From assembly GCF_001544455.2 (NCBI RefSeq), contig NZ_FCOC02000025.1, positions 22,184 through 86,183 on the forward strand: a DNA stretch of 64,000 bases. The letters are read 5' to 3'. The stretch is from Caballeronia sordidicola. GTDB taxonomy: Bacteria; Pseudomonadota; Gammaproteobacteria; Burkholderiales; Burkholderiaceae. Positions 25,765 through 34,454 of this stretch are shown here, piece by piece. The notes below the pieces were generated by a model. The model ran no database searches, was not told where the DNA came from, and saw only the letters and a list, made by a program, of their open reading frames with translations. The first letter of the stretch is position 1. Every line of letters begins with the position of its first letter. The position numbers were made by a program, and so were the translations under genes.

Positions 25765-26537
25765 TTCCATACCTTCCACGGCGCATTACCACTTGCCCAA
25801 AGTTCCTCGAGAAAATTCTTATCCCGGAGCGTGTCCATCGGTTGCCAAAAACTATGGTGTGAAAATGCCGCGAGCTGACCCTCGTTGGCGAGGCGCTCCA
25901 AAGGCTCACGCTCCCAACTTATTTGATCTCCGTCAATGTAGTTGATAACTTCAGGGGAGAGCACAAAAAACCCGGCATTGATCATACCGCTTGCGTCCGT
26001 GGGCTTTTCACGAAATGCGGTAACTTTTGCGTCGCTGGCAATATCCAAAGCACCAAATCGACCCGGAGGATTCGCGCCGGTGAGGGTTGCATTTAAACCG
26101 TGAGACTTATGAAACGAAATCAGCTCGCTGATATTCACGTCGCCAACACCGTCGCCATAAGTGAAACAGAATGGTTCATCGCGATCCAAATATTGCGCAA
26201 CCCGCTTTAAACGCCCCCCGGTGAGGGTTTCTTCGCCCGTGTCCACGAGCGTCACTCGCCACGGTTCCGCAAAGCGCTGATGTACCTCCATCCGGTTGTG
26301 CTCCATATCGAACGTAACATCCGACATATGGAGGAAGTAATTTGCAAAATACTCCTTGATCACATAACCTTTGTACCCGCAGCAAATCACGAAATCATTA
26401 ATCCCATAATGTGAATAGATCTTCATTATGTGCCAGAGGACCGGCTTCCCCCCAATTTCAATCATTGGCTTCGGCTTGAGGTGCGTTTCCTCAGAGATTC
26501 GAGTTCCAAGACCGCCAGCGAGGATTACAGCTTTCAT
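25761..26537 (-). CDS. rfbF: Glucose-1-phosphate cytidylyltransferase
   Basis: This 258-residue nucleotidyltransferase makes CDP-glucose from CTP and glucose-1-phosphate (also called ddhA). The signature AVILAGGLGTRISEETHLKPK begins at residue 3, and FCFTYGDGVGDVNI carries the metal-binding aspartates. ATG 26537 is chosen because the signature starts right after it, and the length then matches the family (about 257). The longer in-frame start at 26573 adds 12 residues without similarity. It is the first gene of the minus-strand operon, behind a long AT-rich region that should hold its promoter. Confidence 0.95.
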   Translation of the reverse strand: MKAVILAGGLGTRISEETHLKPKPMIEIGGKPVLWHIMKIYSHYGINDFVICCGYKGYVIKEYFANYFLHMSDVTFDMEHNRMEVHQRFAEPWRVTLVDTGEETLTGGRLKRVAQYLDRDEPFCFTYGDGVGDVNISELISFHKSHGLNATLTGANPPGRFGALDIASDAKVTAFREKPTDASGMINAGFFVLSPEVINYIDGDQISWEREPLERLANEGQLAAFSHHSFWQPMDTLRDKNFLEELWASGNAPWKVWK

Positions 26538-27173
26538 TAAAGACGCTTTCCTTATATTTCGCGAATTAACCAAATGTCGCTATCGAAATAGCAATCTCGA
26601 AACATCGTTTTAAAAAATAACGCTTGTTAAAATTTAGAAACTATCAAAATATATTAATCTAGATTATCCGGAGGACGAAGCGTTACTCGGATTTTTAATT
26701 TAAAGTTAATTTAGCTGTCAAATCACAATGAACCGAGTTAATAACAAGCTTATCCAATTTTTATCTCTTTTTTCATTAAACAATCCCTGTGCCCCCATAA
26801 TCAACATCGATACAGACATCGGAAATGAAAAACATATGAGCGGGAAATTTGCTTATAATGATAGCCCGGTTCGAAACCAATAGCAAACTGATCAAAGAAT
26901 CGCCCTCGCTTGACCCCTTGGCTGTCGGCAAAAAGCGACCGCTAGTTTCACCGCGGCGCGGGGCAGGCTGTTGTGCACGGACGACGGAGGGTACCACGAG
27001 GCGCACCAAGACCTAAATGTCGCCGACGCATTGGCGATATGATGTGAGTTTGTTGAAAAATGCCGCATACGGCGCGCGGTGCGCCCGGTGCTTGCAGCGC
27101 CGACGCAGAATGCGCGCACAATGCAAGTACCGCATGATCGGTGGGAACGTTCAAAAGGAGTACGAGGAAAGTA
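26538..27173. other. AT-rich divergent intergenic region
   Basis: About 640 bases separate the divergent rfbF and fcl genes. The part from 26560 to 26860 is strikingly AT-rich for this genome, with several A/T runs and TATA-like boxes on both strands. No ORF in it has support. It probably contains promoters for the ddh-tkt-gtr operon and perhaps H-NS-type silencing sites. I could not single out one reliable -35/-10 pair. A purine-rich GAGGAAAG site precedes the fcl ATG. Confidence 0.6.
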
Positions 27174-28127
27174 ATGTCGACGACCACAGCAACCATCACC
27201 AAAGCTTCCAAAATCTACGTCGCCGGTCATCGTGGCATGGTCGGCTCAGCAATTGTCCGCCGCCTGAATGCCAGCGGCTATGAAAACGTCCTGAGTGCGA
27301 CGCGCGCGGAACTGGATCTTGAAGATAATCACGCCGTGCGGTCGTTCATGCAGCGCGAAAAACCGGATTATGTCTTCCTCGCGGCGGCGAAAGTCGGGGG
27401 CATCTACGCGAACAATACGTATCCTGGCGAATTCATCTTTCAGAACCTCGCCATCCAGAACAACGTTATCCATTCGGCCTACGAAGCAGGTGTCCAGCGA
27501 CTGCTGTTTCTCGGTTCATCCTGCATTTACCCGCGTGAGTGCCCTCAGCCTATCCGCGAAGACTACCTGTTGACCGGTCCGCTCGAACCGACCAATCAGC
27601 CGTATGCCATCGCTAAGATTGCCGGGGTCGAACTCTGCGACGCGTACAACCGCCAATATGGTACGCAGTACGCGAGCGCCATGCCGACCAACCTCTACGG
27701 TCCCAACGACAACTATGACCTCGCGACGAGCCACGTGTTGCCGGCGCTGATTCGCAAGGCGCACGAAGCGAAGTTGCGCGGCGATCACGAACTGGTCGTC
27801 TGGGGCACAGGTACGCCGCGCCGCGAATTCATGTATGTCGACGACATGGCCGACGCCTGCGTCTTCATGATGGAATCCGGTGTGCCGTCCGGCCTGTTCA
27901 ACATCGGCCTAGGAACGGACGTCACGATTCGCGAAGTAGCGCAAGCGGTGATCGAGGCAGTCGGCTTCGACGGAAAATTGACATTTGACACCACAAAGCC
28001 CGACGGCACACCGCGCAAGCTCCTGTCTGTTGACAAACTGAAGGCGCTCGGCTGGAAAGCGAAGACCGAGTTGCCAGAAGGCTTGCGCCTCGCCTATCAA
28101 AGTTTCCTGAACGGGGACAAGCGGTAG
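27174..28127 (+). CDS. fcl: GDP-L-fucose synthase
   Basis: This 317-residue extended SDR converts GDP-4-keto-6-deoxymannose to GDP-L-fucose by 3,5-epimerisation and 4-reduction. It shows IYVAGHRGMVGSAIV, FLGSSCIYPRECPQPI and YAIAK of the Tyr-x3-Lys pair. The start at ATG 27174 (MSTTTATIT) with GAGGAAAG upstream is preferred to the in-frame 27141. Its substrate comes from gmd at 30613-31650 and ultimately from manC. It begins a + strand run with two glycosyltransferases. Confidence 0.95.
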   Translation: MSTTTATITKASKIYVAGHRGMVGSAIVRRLNASGYENVLSATRAELDLEDNHAVRSFMQREKPDYVFLAAAKVGGIYANNTYPGEFIFQNLAIQNNVIHSAYEAGVQRLLFLGSSCIYPRECPQPIREDYLLTGPLEPTNQPYAIAKIAGVELCDAYNRQYGTQYASAMPTNLYGPNDNYDLATSHVLPALIRKAHEAKLRGDHELVVWGTGTPRREFMYVDDMADACVFMMESGVPSGLFNIGLGTDVTIREVAQAVIEAVGFDGKLTFDTTKPDGTPRKLLSVDKLKALGWKAKTELPEGLRLAYQSFLNGDKR

Positions 28128-28138
28128 CTCACCAACGT

Positions 28139-28888
28139 ATGCCCAATCGCAAGCCCGCCGTTACTGTCGTCGTTCCTTCGTTCAACCAAGGGCGCTTCCT
28201 CAAAGACGCCCTTCGATCGATAGCCTCGCAAAGTGTCCCCACCGAAATCTTCGTGATGGACGGGGGCTCGACAGACAATTCGGTTTCTATCATTCGAAAT
28301 TGGGAATCGAAGCTTGCAGGCTGGCGTAGTCACAAGGACGACGGGCAGGCTGCGGCAATCAACGAAGGCATTGCCCTGGGTACAGCACCGTATGTTTGCT
28401 GGCTCAATAGCGATGACTTCTTATTGCCCGGTGGCCTCGGCAAACTCGTCGCAGCACTAGAGCGGCACTCCATGTGGCCAGCCGCGTACGGCAAGGCGCT
28501 GCATCTCGATGAGGTTACTGGTCGGCGCACTCCCGCGTGGGTCGAACCGTTTAACGAGCGCCGCATGGCAACACGCTGCGTCATCACCCAGCCAGCGTCA
28601 CTGGTCCGGCGCAGCGCTTGGACCGCAGTCGGAGGCCTCGACACGTCCCTGAAGATGGCGCTCGACTACGACCTCTGGTGGCGTCTTTATCGCACCGGTG
28701 GTCCGCTTGGTTTTGTCGATGAAGAAGTCGCGGTCAACCGGAACCACGATGAAACCAAAACGCGTATTCATCGCCGCCTGCACTACAAGGAAGCGATGGA
28801 GACAGTGCGCCGCCATCATGGCCATGTACCGTTGAAGTGGTGGCTCGCCCAGCCTTACGCCGTCTGGTGGAAGACCCTCATCCGCTAG
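28139..28888 (+). CDS. GT2-family glycosyltransferase
   Basis: This 249-residue inverting GT-A enzyme starts VTVVVPSFNQGRFLKDALRS and carries IFVMDGGSTDNS and the DxD-region CWLNSDDFLLPGGL. It is somewhat short for the family but has the C-terminal ALDYDLWWRLYR helix typical of O-antigen GT2 proteins. It starts 11 bases after fcl and ends one base before the next GT gene, so it is in the fucose operon. L-fucose is a plausible, unproven donor sugar. Confidence 0.88.
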   Translation: MPNRKPAVTVVVPSFNQGRFLKDALRSIASQSVPTEIFVMDGGSTDNSVSIIRNWESKLAGWRSHKDDGQAAAINEGIALGTAPYVCWLNSDDFLLPGGLGKLVAALERHSMWPAAYGKALHLDEVTGRRTPAWVEPFNERRMATRCVITQPASLVRRSAWTAVGGLDTSLKMALDYDLWWRLYRTGGPLGFVDEEVAVNRNHDETKTRIHRRLHYKEAMETVRRHHGHVPLKWWLAQPYAVWWKTLIR

Positions 28889-28889
28889 C

Positions 28890-30005
28890 ATGCGAGTTCT
28901 TCATTTCTATAAGACCTATAAGCCGGATACGATGGGTGGCATCGAGCAGGTGATCGGTGAGATCTGCAGCGGCTCCGCCCGCCGGGGTGTAGCAAGCGAC
29001 GTACTCACCGTCAGCCGCAACACGTCAACAGTGGATCTGGGCGACCACATGCACTATCGAGCGCGGCTCGATCTCAATATTGCGTCGTCGGCATTTTCGC
29101 TGTCGTCACTCTCCCGGTTGAAGGAACTCTCCCAGCACGCGGACGTGATCCACTACCACTTCCCGTGGCCGTTCATGGACATGGCGCATTTCCTCACACG
29201 TTTGAACAAGCCGACGGTCGTCACCTATCACTCGGATATAGTCCGGCAGAAAACGCTCCTGCACTTCTATCGGCCTTTGATGATGCGTTTTCTCGGCAGC
29301 GTCACGCGCATCGTTGCGACCTCGCCGCAGTACGCGAAGAGCAGCGTGGTATTGCAGCGGTTCGCAGACAAGGTCGAGGTGATCCCTTTCGGGCTAAACA
29401 CGCAAGCTTACCCTCCCGCAACTGAAGCCAGAGTGGCCAAATGGCGGGCTCGCGTCGGACCCAAGTTCTTTCTGTTCGTTGGCATGCTGCGCTACTACAA
29501 GGGCTTGCATGTCCTGCTGGACGCCCTGAAGGGCTCCGACTACACCGTCGTCATCCTGGGTGGTGGCCCTCTCGAGAATGAATTGAAGTCGCAGGCTGCA
29601 GCGCTGGATTTGCGCAACGTGCATTTCGTCGGCGCACTGCCTGATGAAGACAAGGTCGCCCTGCTTACGCTGTGCTATGGGCTCCTCTTTCCGTCGCATC
29701 TGAGATCGGAAGCATTCGGCATTTCACTGCTGGAAGCAGCTATGTTCGGCAAGCCGATGATCTCGTGCGAAATTGGCACTGGAACGTCTTATGTGAACAT
29801 GGCTAATGAAACCGGGCTTGTCGTGCCCCCATGCAACCGCGCCGCGCTACGAAATGCAATCGACCAGATGTGGCACGATGAAGCGCTCGCAGTGAGATTT
29901 GGATCTGCGGCGCAGCAACGATTCTGCAAGCTTTTCACTGCGGACAAGATGGCCGACTCGTATGTCGATCTGTATAAGCGAATTGCTTACGAGTCTTCAC
30001 GCTGA
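28890..30005 (+). CDS. GT4-family glycosyltransferase
   Basis: This 371-residue GT-B retaining transferase has the N-terminal loop YKTYKPDTMGGIEQVI, VIHYHFPWP, FLFVGMLRYYKGLHVLL, and the EX7E motif in EAFGISLLEA. It resembles mannosyl- and rhamnosyltransferases of O-antigen clusters, but the donor cannot be decided from these motifs. It is the last gene of the fcl run and is convergent with the uncertain ORF that follows. Confidence 0.88.
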   Translation: MRVLHFYKTYKPDTMGGIEQVIGEICSGSARRGVASDVLTVSRNTSTVDLGDHMHYRARLDLNIASSAFSLSSLSRLKELSQHADVIHYHFPWPFMDMAHFLTRLNKPTVVTYHSDIVRQKTLLHFYRPLMMRFLGSVTRIVATSPQYAKSSVVLQRFADKVEVIPFGLNTQAYPPATEARVAKWRARVGPKFFLFVGMLRYYKGLHVLLDALKGSDYTVVILGGGPLENELKSQAAALDLRNVHFVGALPDEDKVALLTLCYGLLFPSHLRSEAFGISLLEAAMFGKPMISCEIGTGTSYVNMANETGLVVPPCNRAALRNAIDQMWHDEALAVRFGSAAQQRFCKLFTADKMADSYVDLYKRIAYESSR

Positions 30006-30007
30006 CG

Positions 30008-30601
30008 TCAGATATCGCAGGATTCGATCCTGACCACGCCAGATTCGGCAGTGCGAACCCGTGTAGCCGCAATGCCGGCGATGAGTGCTGAATTGAGAAC
30101 GAAAGCGTTCATGGGGCCATCGTCGGTATCCGCAGCGTGAAAGTGCTCGCGCAAAGCCGCGTGACTAATAAGACCACGGTAAATCACCTCCTCAAACTCA
30201 AAGCGAAAGTTGACGGTCTCCGAAAACCAGTCGTTCGTCGGAAACAGATTCGTCTCCTCACTTTTTCCTTCGCGAGTTTGAACGCGCCTTGGATTCCAAA
30301 TGAAATTCAAGCTGCGCGAGGTTACCCGGCTCATCGATGGTTCACGATGACAAAGTGCATAGATCGCCCTTTTTATGAGGAATCGCAGCATGCCGGCCGA
30401 AGAACCAATAACGGCGTGAATAAGAATTCGGGCATCGATTTGATCAGCATAACCGACCAAACGCTTGACAGTATTATCTTCGAGTCGCGAGTACTCTCGA
30501 CACCGATCGACAGCAGAGCCACCTCCCACAAAATCAGTTGGGTTGGTGGTTCCACTGTATTTCGGCCGATCTGACGAAACACTAGCCTGGTCCCAATGCA
30601 C
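30008..30601 (-). CDS. Hypothetical protein, uncertain ORF
   Basis: An open frame of 197 codons lies between a convergent glycosyltransferase gene and gmd, on the gmd strand. The C-terminal third (from about FSETVNFRFEFEEVIYRG to the end) looks protein-like. The first third is low-complexity, and a competing frame overlaps it (30373-30582). I recognise no domain. It may be a genuine gene downstream of gmd, a decayed one with a frameshift, or noncoding. If it is not a gene, about 600 bases here carry no gene. Confidence 0.35.
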   Translation of the reverse strand: MHWDQASVSSDRPKYSGTTNPTDFVGGGSAVDRCREYSRLEDNTVKRLVGYADQIDARILIHAVIGSSAGMLRFLIKRAIYALCHREPSMSRVTSRSLNFIWNPRRVQTREGKSEETNLFPTNDWFSETVNFRFEFEEVIYRGLISHAALREHFHAADTDDGPMNAFVLNSALIAGIAATRVRTAESGVVRIESCDI

Positions 30602-30612
30602 GAATTACTCGT

Positions 30613-31650
30613 TTAGAACGAAAAACCCGCCTTATTGCGGCGTAGGTCTTCCTCGACCATCATTTTGCAAAGCTGCTCCAGTGTAGTCTTCGGTTCCCAT
30701 CCAAGCTTTTCCTTTGCCTTTGCGGGGTTGCCGATCAACAGCTCAACTTCGGCCGGACGGTAGTACTTCGGATTTACGCGTACCAGCACTTTGCCGTTCG
30801 AATCGACGCCCTCTTCCTTTTCTCCCGCGCCGCGCCAGTTCAATTCAACACCAGTTGCCTTGAACGCCATGGTGACGAAATCGCGAACCGTCTCTGTCCG
30901 GTTGGTGGCAAGCACGAATGTATCCGCCTCGTCGGCCTGAAGCATAAGATGCATGCCCTCGACATATTCCTTAGCGAAGCCCCAGTCGCGTTTCGCATCG
31001 ATGTTGCCCAGTTCGAGCACATCCAGCTTGCCAAGTGCAATCTTTGCCACTGAATCGGTGATCTTGCGCGTCACGAACTCTCGGCCGCGCAACGGCGACT
31101 CGTGATTAAACAGAATGCCGCTGGAACCAAAAATATCGTACGACTCACGATAATTGATCGTAATCCAGTGGGCATACAGCTTCGCGACGCCATAGGGGCT
31201 ACGCGGATAAAACGGTGTGTCTTCCTTTTGAGGAATTGCCTGGACCTTCCCGAACATCTCGGAAGTAGAAGCCTGATAAAACCTAATCGATCTATCAACA
31301 ACACGGATTGCTTCCAGCTGGTTCAACGCGCCTACGCCGGTGATTTCTGCCGTGGTAGCGGGCTGGTCAAACGAGACTCCGACAAAACTTTGTGCCGCGA
31401 GATTATACACTTCACGAGGCTGGGCCATTTCGAGCAAGCGGATGGTTGCGCCCAGATCGGTCAGATCGTGCTCGACTAGGTTCAGCTTCGGATGGTTCAG
31501 GACACCAAGTTCCTCCATGCGCCAAAAGTTGACGGAACTTGTGCGCCGATAGGTACCGTGTACGTCGTATCCCTTCTCCAACAGCAATTGAGTGAGATAC
31601 GCCCCGTCTTGCCCCGTAATGCCCGTAACAACTGCGCTCGTCAATTCCAT
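30613..31650 (-). CDS. gmd: GDP-mannose 4,6-dehydratase
   Basis: This 345-residue SDR converts GDP-mannose to GDP-4-keto-6-deoxymannose, the substrate of fcl. It has VTGITGQDGAYLTQLLLEKG, YRRTSSVNFWRMEELG, YQASTSEMFGKV and the Tyr-x3-Lys segment YGVAK. The start is unclear: GGGAG touches the ATG at 31650 with no spacing, whereas a TTG at 31644 would have a normal 6-base gap; both give nearly the same protein. It is transcribed opposite to fcl, an unusual separation of two enzymes that act in sequence. Confidence 0.95.
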   Translation of the reverse strand: MELTSAVVTGITGQDGAYLTQLLLEKGYDVHGTYRRTSSVNFWRMEELGVLNHPKLNLVEHDLTDLGATIRLLEMAQPREVYNLAAQSFVGVSFDQPATTAEITGVGALNQLEAIRVVDRSIRFYQASTSEMFGKVQAIPQKEDTPFYPRSPYGVAKLYAHWITINYRESYDIFGSSGILFNHESPLRGREFVTRKITDSVAKIALGKLDVLELGNIDAKRDWGFAKEYVEGMHLMLQADEADTFVLATNRTETVRDFVTMAFKATGVELNWRGAGEKEEGVDSNGKVLVRVNPKYYRPAEVELLIGNPAKAKEKLGWEPKTTLEQLCKMMVEEDLRRNKAGFSF

Positions 31651-32089
31651 CTCCCTTGGAAAAACCCACCATCAAGCAAATCCGGCGCAATGGTGGAGAA
31701 TGGCTTAAAAATGGTGCTGATTATATCCGACGCGCAAACCGCTTCGTCGGCCTAGACGTATGCTTATCCGGCCGTGAGCACAGGCAAGCAAATCTGGCAA
31801 TGAATGCGAAACACCCCCGTAGCAAGCTTTACGCCGCCCGGGCGGGGAAAACTTCTCGTAAACGCCCCGATTGTAAGCACTGAAAAAACTGTTCAAAAAT
31901 TATTAAAGCCCGGTGAATATGGCGCTCTTCCGTCTCACGAAGTCCGCATCCGACTACACAGACACTTCGCTGCGTCGGTTACTATGCCATGTCGGTTTGC
32001 AGCGTCAGCACCACCCGCAACTTTGTCCTGATAAGGCTCACCCGCCACGTCCGGGCCGGTAATAGATTCATTCTTCGCATCATTCCTAC
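31651..32089. other. Intergenic region between gmd and apaH
   Basis: These 439 bases separate divergent genes. A TATAAT is present on the minus strand within about 31719-31730, a possible gmd -10 box, but a good -35 is not seen. No gene is supported. Confidence 0.5.
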
Positions 32090-32956
32090 ATGGCATCTTT
32101 ATTTTCGCAAAATCCGGCCCATCCGACGGTCCCCCTCGCCTTCGGCGACATCCAGGGCTGCCGCGAAGCATTCCAGCGTCTATTGGCGAAAACCGCGCCC
32201 AGCGACACCACGCCGCTGTGGTTCGCCGGCGACATCATCAACCGCGGCCCGGAATCGCTTGCTACGCTGCGCGACCTGATCGCGCTCGGTGACCGCGCCG
32301 TTGCCGTCCTCGGTAATCACGACCTGCATCTGTTGTCCGTATCGGCGGGTATTCGTAAATCGAAGAAAGGCGATACCATCGACGATATCCTCGCCGCGCC
32401 CGACGCCGCCGATCTCCTCGACTGGGTCAGGCATCGTCCCATCGCGCATTTCGATCACGGCATGCTGATGGTCCACGCCGGCGTGTTGCCGCAATGGGAC
32501 GTGGCGACCACGCTGGAACTCGCCGACGAATTCCAGCGCGCCCTGCGCGCGCCCAACTGGAAGGAAACGCTCGCGAGCCTCTACGGCAACGAGCCGACCC
32601 GATGGAAACCGAAGCTCAAAGGCGCCGACCGGCTGCGCGTGATATGCAATGCGCTCACGCGCCTGCGCTTTTGTTCGCCCGAAGGCGACATGGATTTCTC
32701 GTCCAGCGGCGGCGTAGCTTCGGGTCCTGCCGGATTCATGCCGTGGTTCGACGTGCCTTCGCGCGGGACATCGGACGTAACCGTCATTTTTGGTCATTGG
32801 GCGGCGATCGGACTGATCGTTCGCGACAACATCATCGGACTGGACTCGGGTTGCGTCTGGGGCGAACAACTCACGGCAATCCGGCTCGCAAGCGACCCAG
32901 CCGAACGCAAAGTGACGCAGGTCGATTGCTCGAACTGCCGCGCTGTAATCGACTGA
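32090..32956 (+). CDS. apaH: Symmetrical bis(5'-nucleosyl)-tetraphosphatase
   Basis: This 288-residue metallophosphoesterase cleaves Ap4A into two ADP. The PPP-family motifs are GDIQGCREAF, GDIINRGPES and VLGNHDLHLL. FGHWAA and GLDSGCVWG complete the active site. It sets Ap4A levels, which influence stress responses and RNA 5' capping. It is a stand-alone housekeeping gene lying between the fucose genes and the convergent rfbD. The ATG at 32090 aligns well with the family N-terminus. Confidence 0.95.
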   Translation: MASLFSQNPAHPTVPLAFGDIQGCREAFQRLLAKTAPSDTTPLWFAGDIINRGPESLATLRDLIALGDRAVAVLGNHDLHLLSVSAGIRKSKKGDTIDDILAAPDAADLLDWVRHRPIAHFDHGMLMVHAGVLPQWDVATTLELADEFQRALRAPNWKETLASLYGNEPTRWKPKLKGADRLRVICNALTRLRFCSPEGDMDFSSSGGVASGPAGFMPWFDVPSRGTSDVTVIFGHWAAIGLIVRDNIIGLDSGCVWGEQLTAIRLASDPAERKVTQVDCSNCRAVID

Positions 32957-32991
32957 TGCACGACTAACGCCTGATTAACGCAATCACCGCC

Positions 32992-33906
32992 TCAAAGCTG
33001 CGATTGCGCCATGCACTGGCGCAGCGCTTCGTCCCAAGGGGACGGCTCGATGCCGAAAACATCCGCCAGCTTGCCGTTTGAAAGCCTTGAGTTCAACGGC
33101 CGCACGGTGGGAGCCGGGTACGAAATCGTTGGAATGCCTTTGATCACGGGCTTGGCCGGCTGCCTCGAATTATCGAAGATCGCCTGCGCGAAACCAGCCC
33201 ACGAGGTCGATCCCGCAGCCGTGAGGTGGTAGACGCCCGAGCGGCGAAACCAGTCTTCGCGCTGACCGCGAAGTAGCTGCGACAGCGCGATGGCCGTTTC
33301 GTCGGCGATGGTTCCCGACCACGTTGGCGCGCCTATTTGATCGTTCACTACGCTGAGTTCGTCGCGCTCGGCGGCAAGCCGCAGCATGGTCCGAAGGAAG
33401 TTCGTGCCCCGGGCGCCGTAGACCCAACTCGTGCGAAAAACCAGATACGCGCAACCCGACGCCGCAATCGCCTGCTCTCCCGCCAGTTTGCTGACGCCAT
33501 AGACATTCAGCGGATTCGTCGCGTCATCCTCCACGTACGCACCGGGTTTGACGCCATCGAACACGTAGTCCGTGGAGTAATGCACCAGCAACGCACCGAG
33601 ACGTTTCGCCACCCGCGACAGCGCTTCCGGCGCTTCCGCGTTCAATCGCATCGCGCCAGCAACATCGGTTTCCGCTGCATCGACAGCGGTATAAGCCGCC
33701 GCGTTCACAATCACTGCGGGCGCGACATTGCTGACCACTTGTCCTATCCGCGCAGTGTCCGATAAATCGAGTCCAGCACGATCGAACGCCACGACACGAC
33801 CCAAGCCTTGCAGACTGCGCACAAGTTCAAAACCAATCTGGCCGGTCGCGCCCGTCAGCAGAATGGTCGGCTTCGGCAAATCCCGGACCGTCATTGCAGC
33901 GCTCAT
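32992..33906 (-). CDS. rfbD: dTDP-4-dehydrorhamnose reductase
   Basis: This 304-residue SDR performs the last step of dTDP-L-rhamnose synthesis. It shows ILLTGATGQIGFELV, VNAAAYTAVDAAE, YSTDYVFDG and the Tyr-x3-Lys segment YGVSKLAGE. The start overlaps the rfbC stop as ATGA (33903-33906). It is the final gene of the four-gene rfbBACD operon transcribed leftward, and it converges on apaH with a 35-base gap. Confidence 0.95.
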   Translation of the reverse strand: MSAAMTVRDLPKPTILLTGATGQIGFELVRSLQGLGRVVAFDRAGLDLSDTARIGQVVSNVAPAVIVNAAAYTAVDAAETDVAGAMRLNAEAPEALSRVAKRLGALLVHYSTDYVFDGVKPGAYVEDDATNPLNVYGVSKLAGEQAIAASGCAYLVFRTSWVYGARGTNFLRTMLRLAAERDELSVVNDQIGAPTWSGTIADETAIALSQLLRGQREDWFRRSGVYHLTAAGSTSWAGFAQAIFDNSRQPAKPVIKGIPTISYPAPTVRPLNSRLSNGKLADVFGIEPSPWDEALRQCMAQSQL

Positions 33907-34454
33907 GCGTAATGTTCGGCATCGGCCAGTCTCACCGCCGCAGCATCTTTTTCAGAAAGCATTGGCTCGAAATCTATCGGCCACTGGATTCCGATTGCCG
34001 GATCGTTCCATGCAATGCTTCGCTGATGTTCCGGATACCAGTAATCCGTCGTCTTGTACAAGTATTGCGCCGATGCCGACAGCACCACGAAACCATGCCC
34101 GAACCCTGGTGGAATCCACAATTGCCGTCGATTCTCCGCCGATAGACTCACGCCCGTCCAATGGCCGAAGCGAGGCGAGCTTTTGCGCAAATCGACGGCG
34201 ACGTCGAACACTTCCCCTTCCACGACCCGAACGAGTTTCCCCTGCGGACGCTCGATCTGATAGTGCAGTCCGCGCAATACGCCGCGCGCCGAACGCGAAT
34301 GGTTGTCCTGCACGAATTCCATGCCTGCCGCCACATGCTCGCCAAAATCGCGGCTGTTGAAGCTTTCGTAGAAGAAGCCGCGGGCGTCGCTGAATACTTC
34401 CGGTTCAACGATCACGACCTCCGGCAGCGCGGTGGCGATTACTTTGAGGGCCAT
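33903..34454 (-). CDS. rfbC: dTDP-4-dehydrorhamnose 3,5-epimerase
   Basis: This 183-residue cupin-fold epimerase acts on dTDP-4-keto-6-deoxyglucose. Diagnostic motifs are DARGFFYESFN, FVQDNHSRSARGVLRGLHYQ (with the catalytic His) and WIPPGFGHGF. The length matches the family. It overlaps rfbA by 16 bases and rfbD by four, so the operon is tightly coupled. Confidence 0.95.
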   Translation of the reverse strand: MALKVIATALPEVVIVEPEVFSDARGFFYESFNSRDFGEHVAAGMEFVQDNHSRSARGVLRGLHYQIERPQGKLVRVVEGEVFDVAVDLRKSSPRFGHWTGVSLSAENRRQLWIPPGFGHGFVVLSASAQYLYKTTDYWYPEHQRSIAWNDPAIGIQWPIDFEPMLSEKDAAAVRLADAEHYA

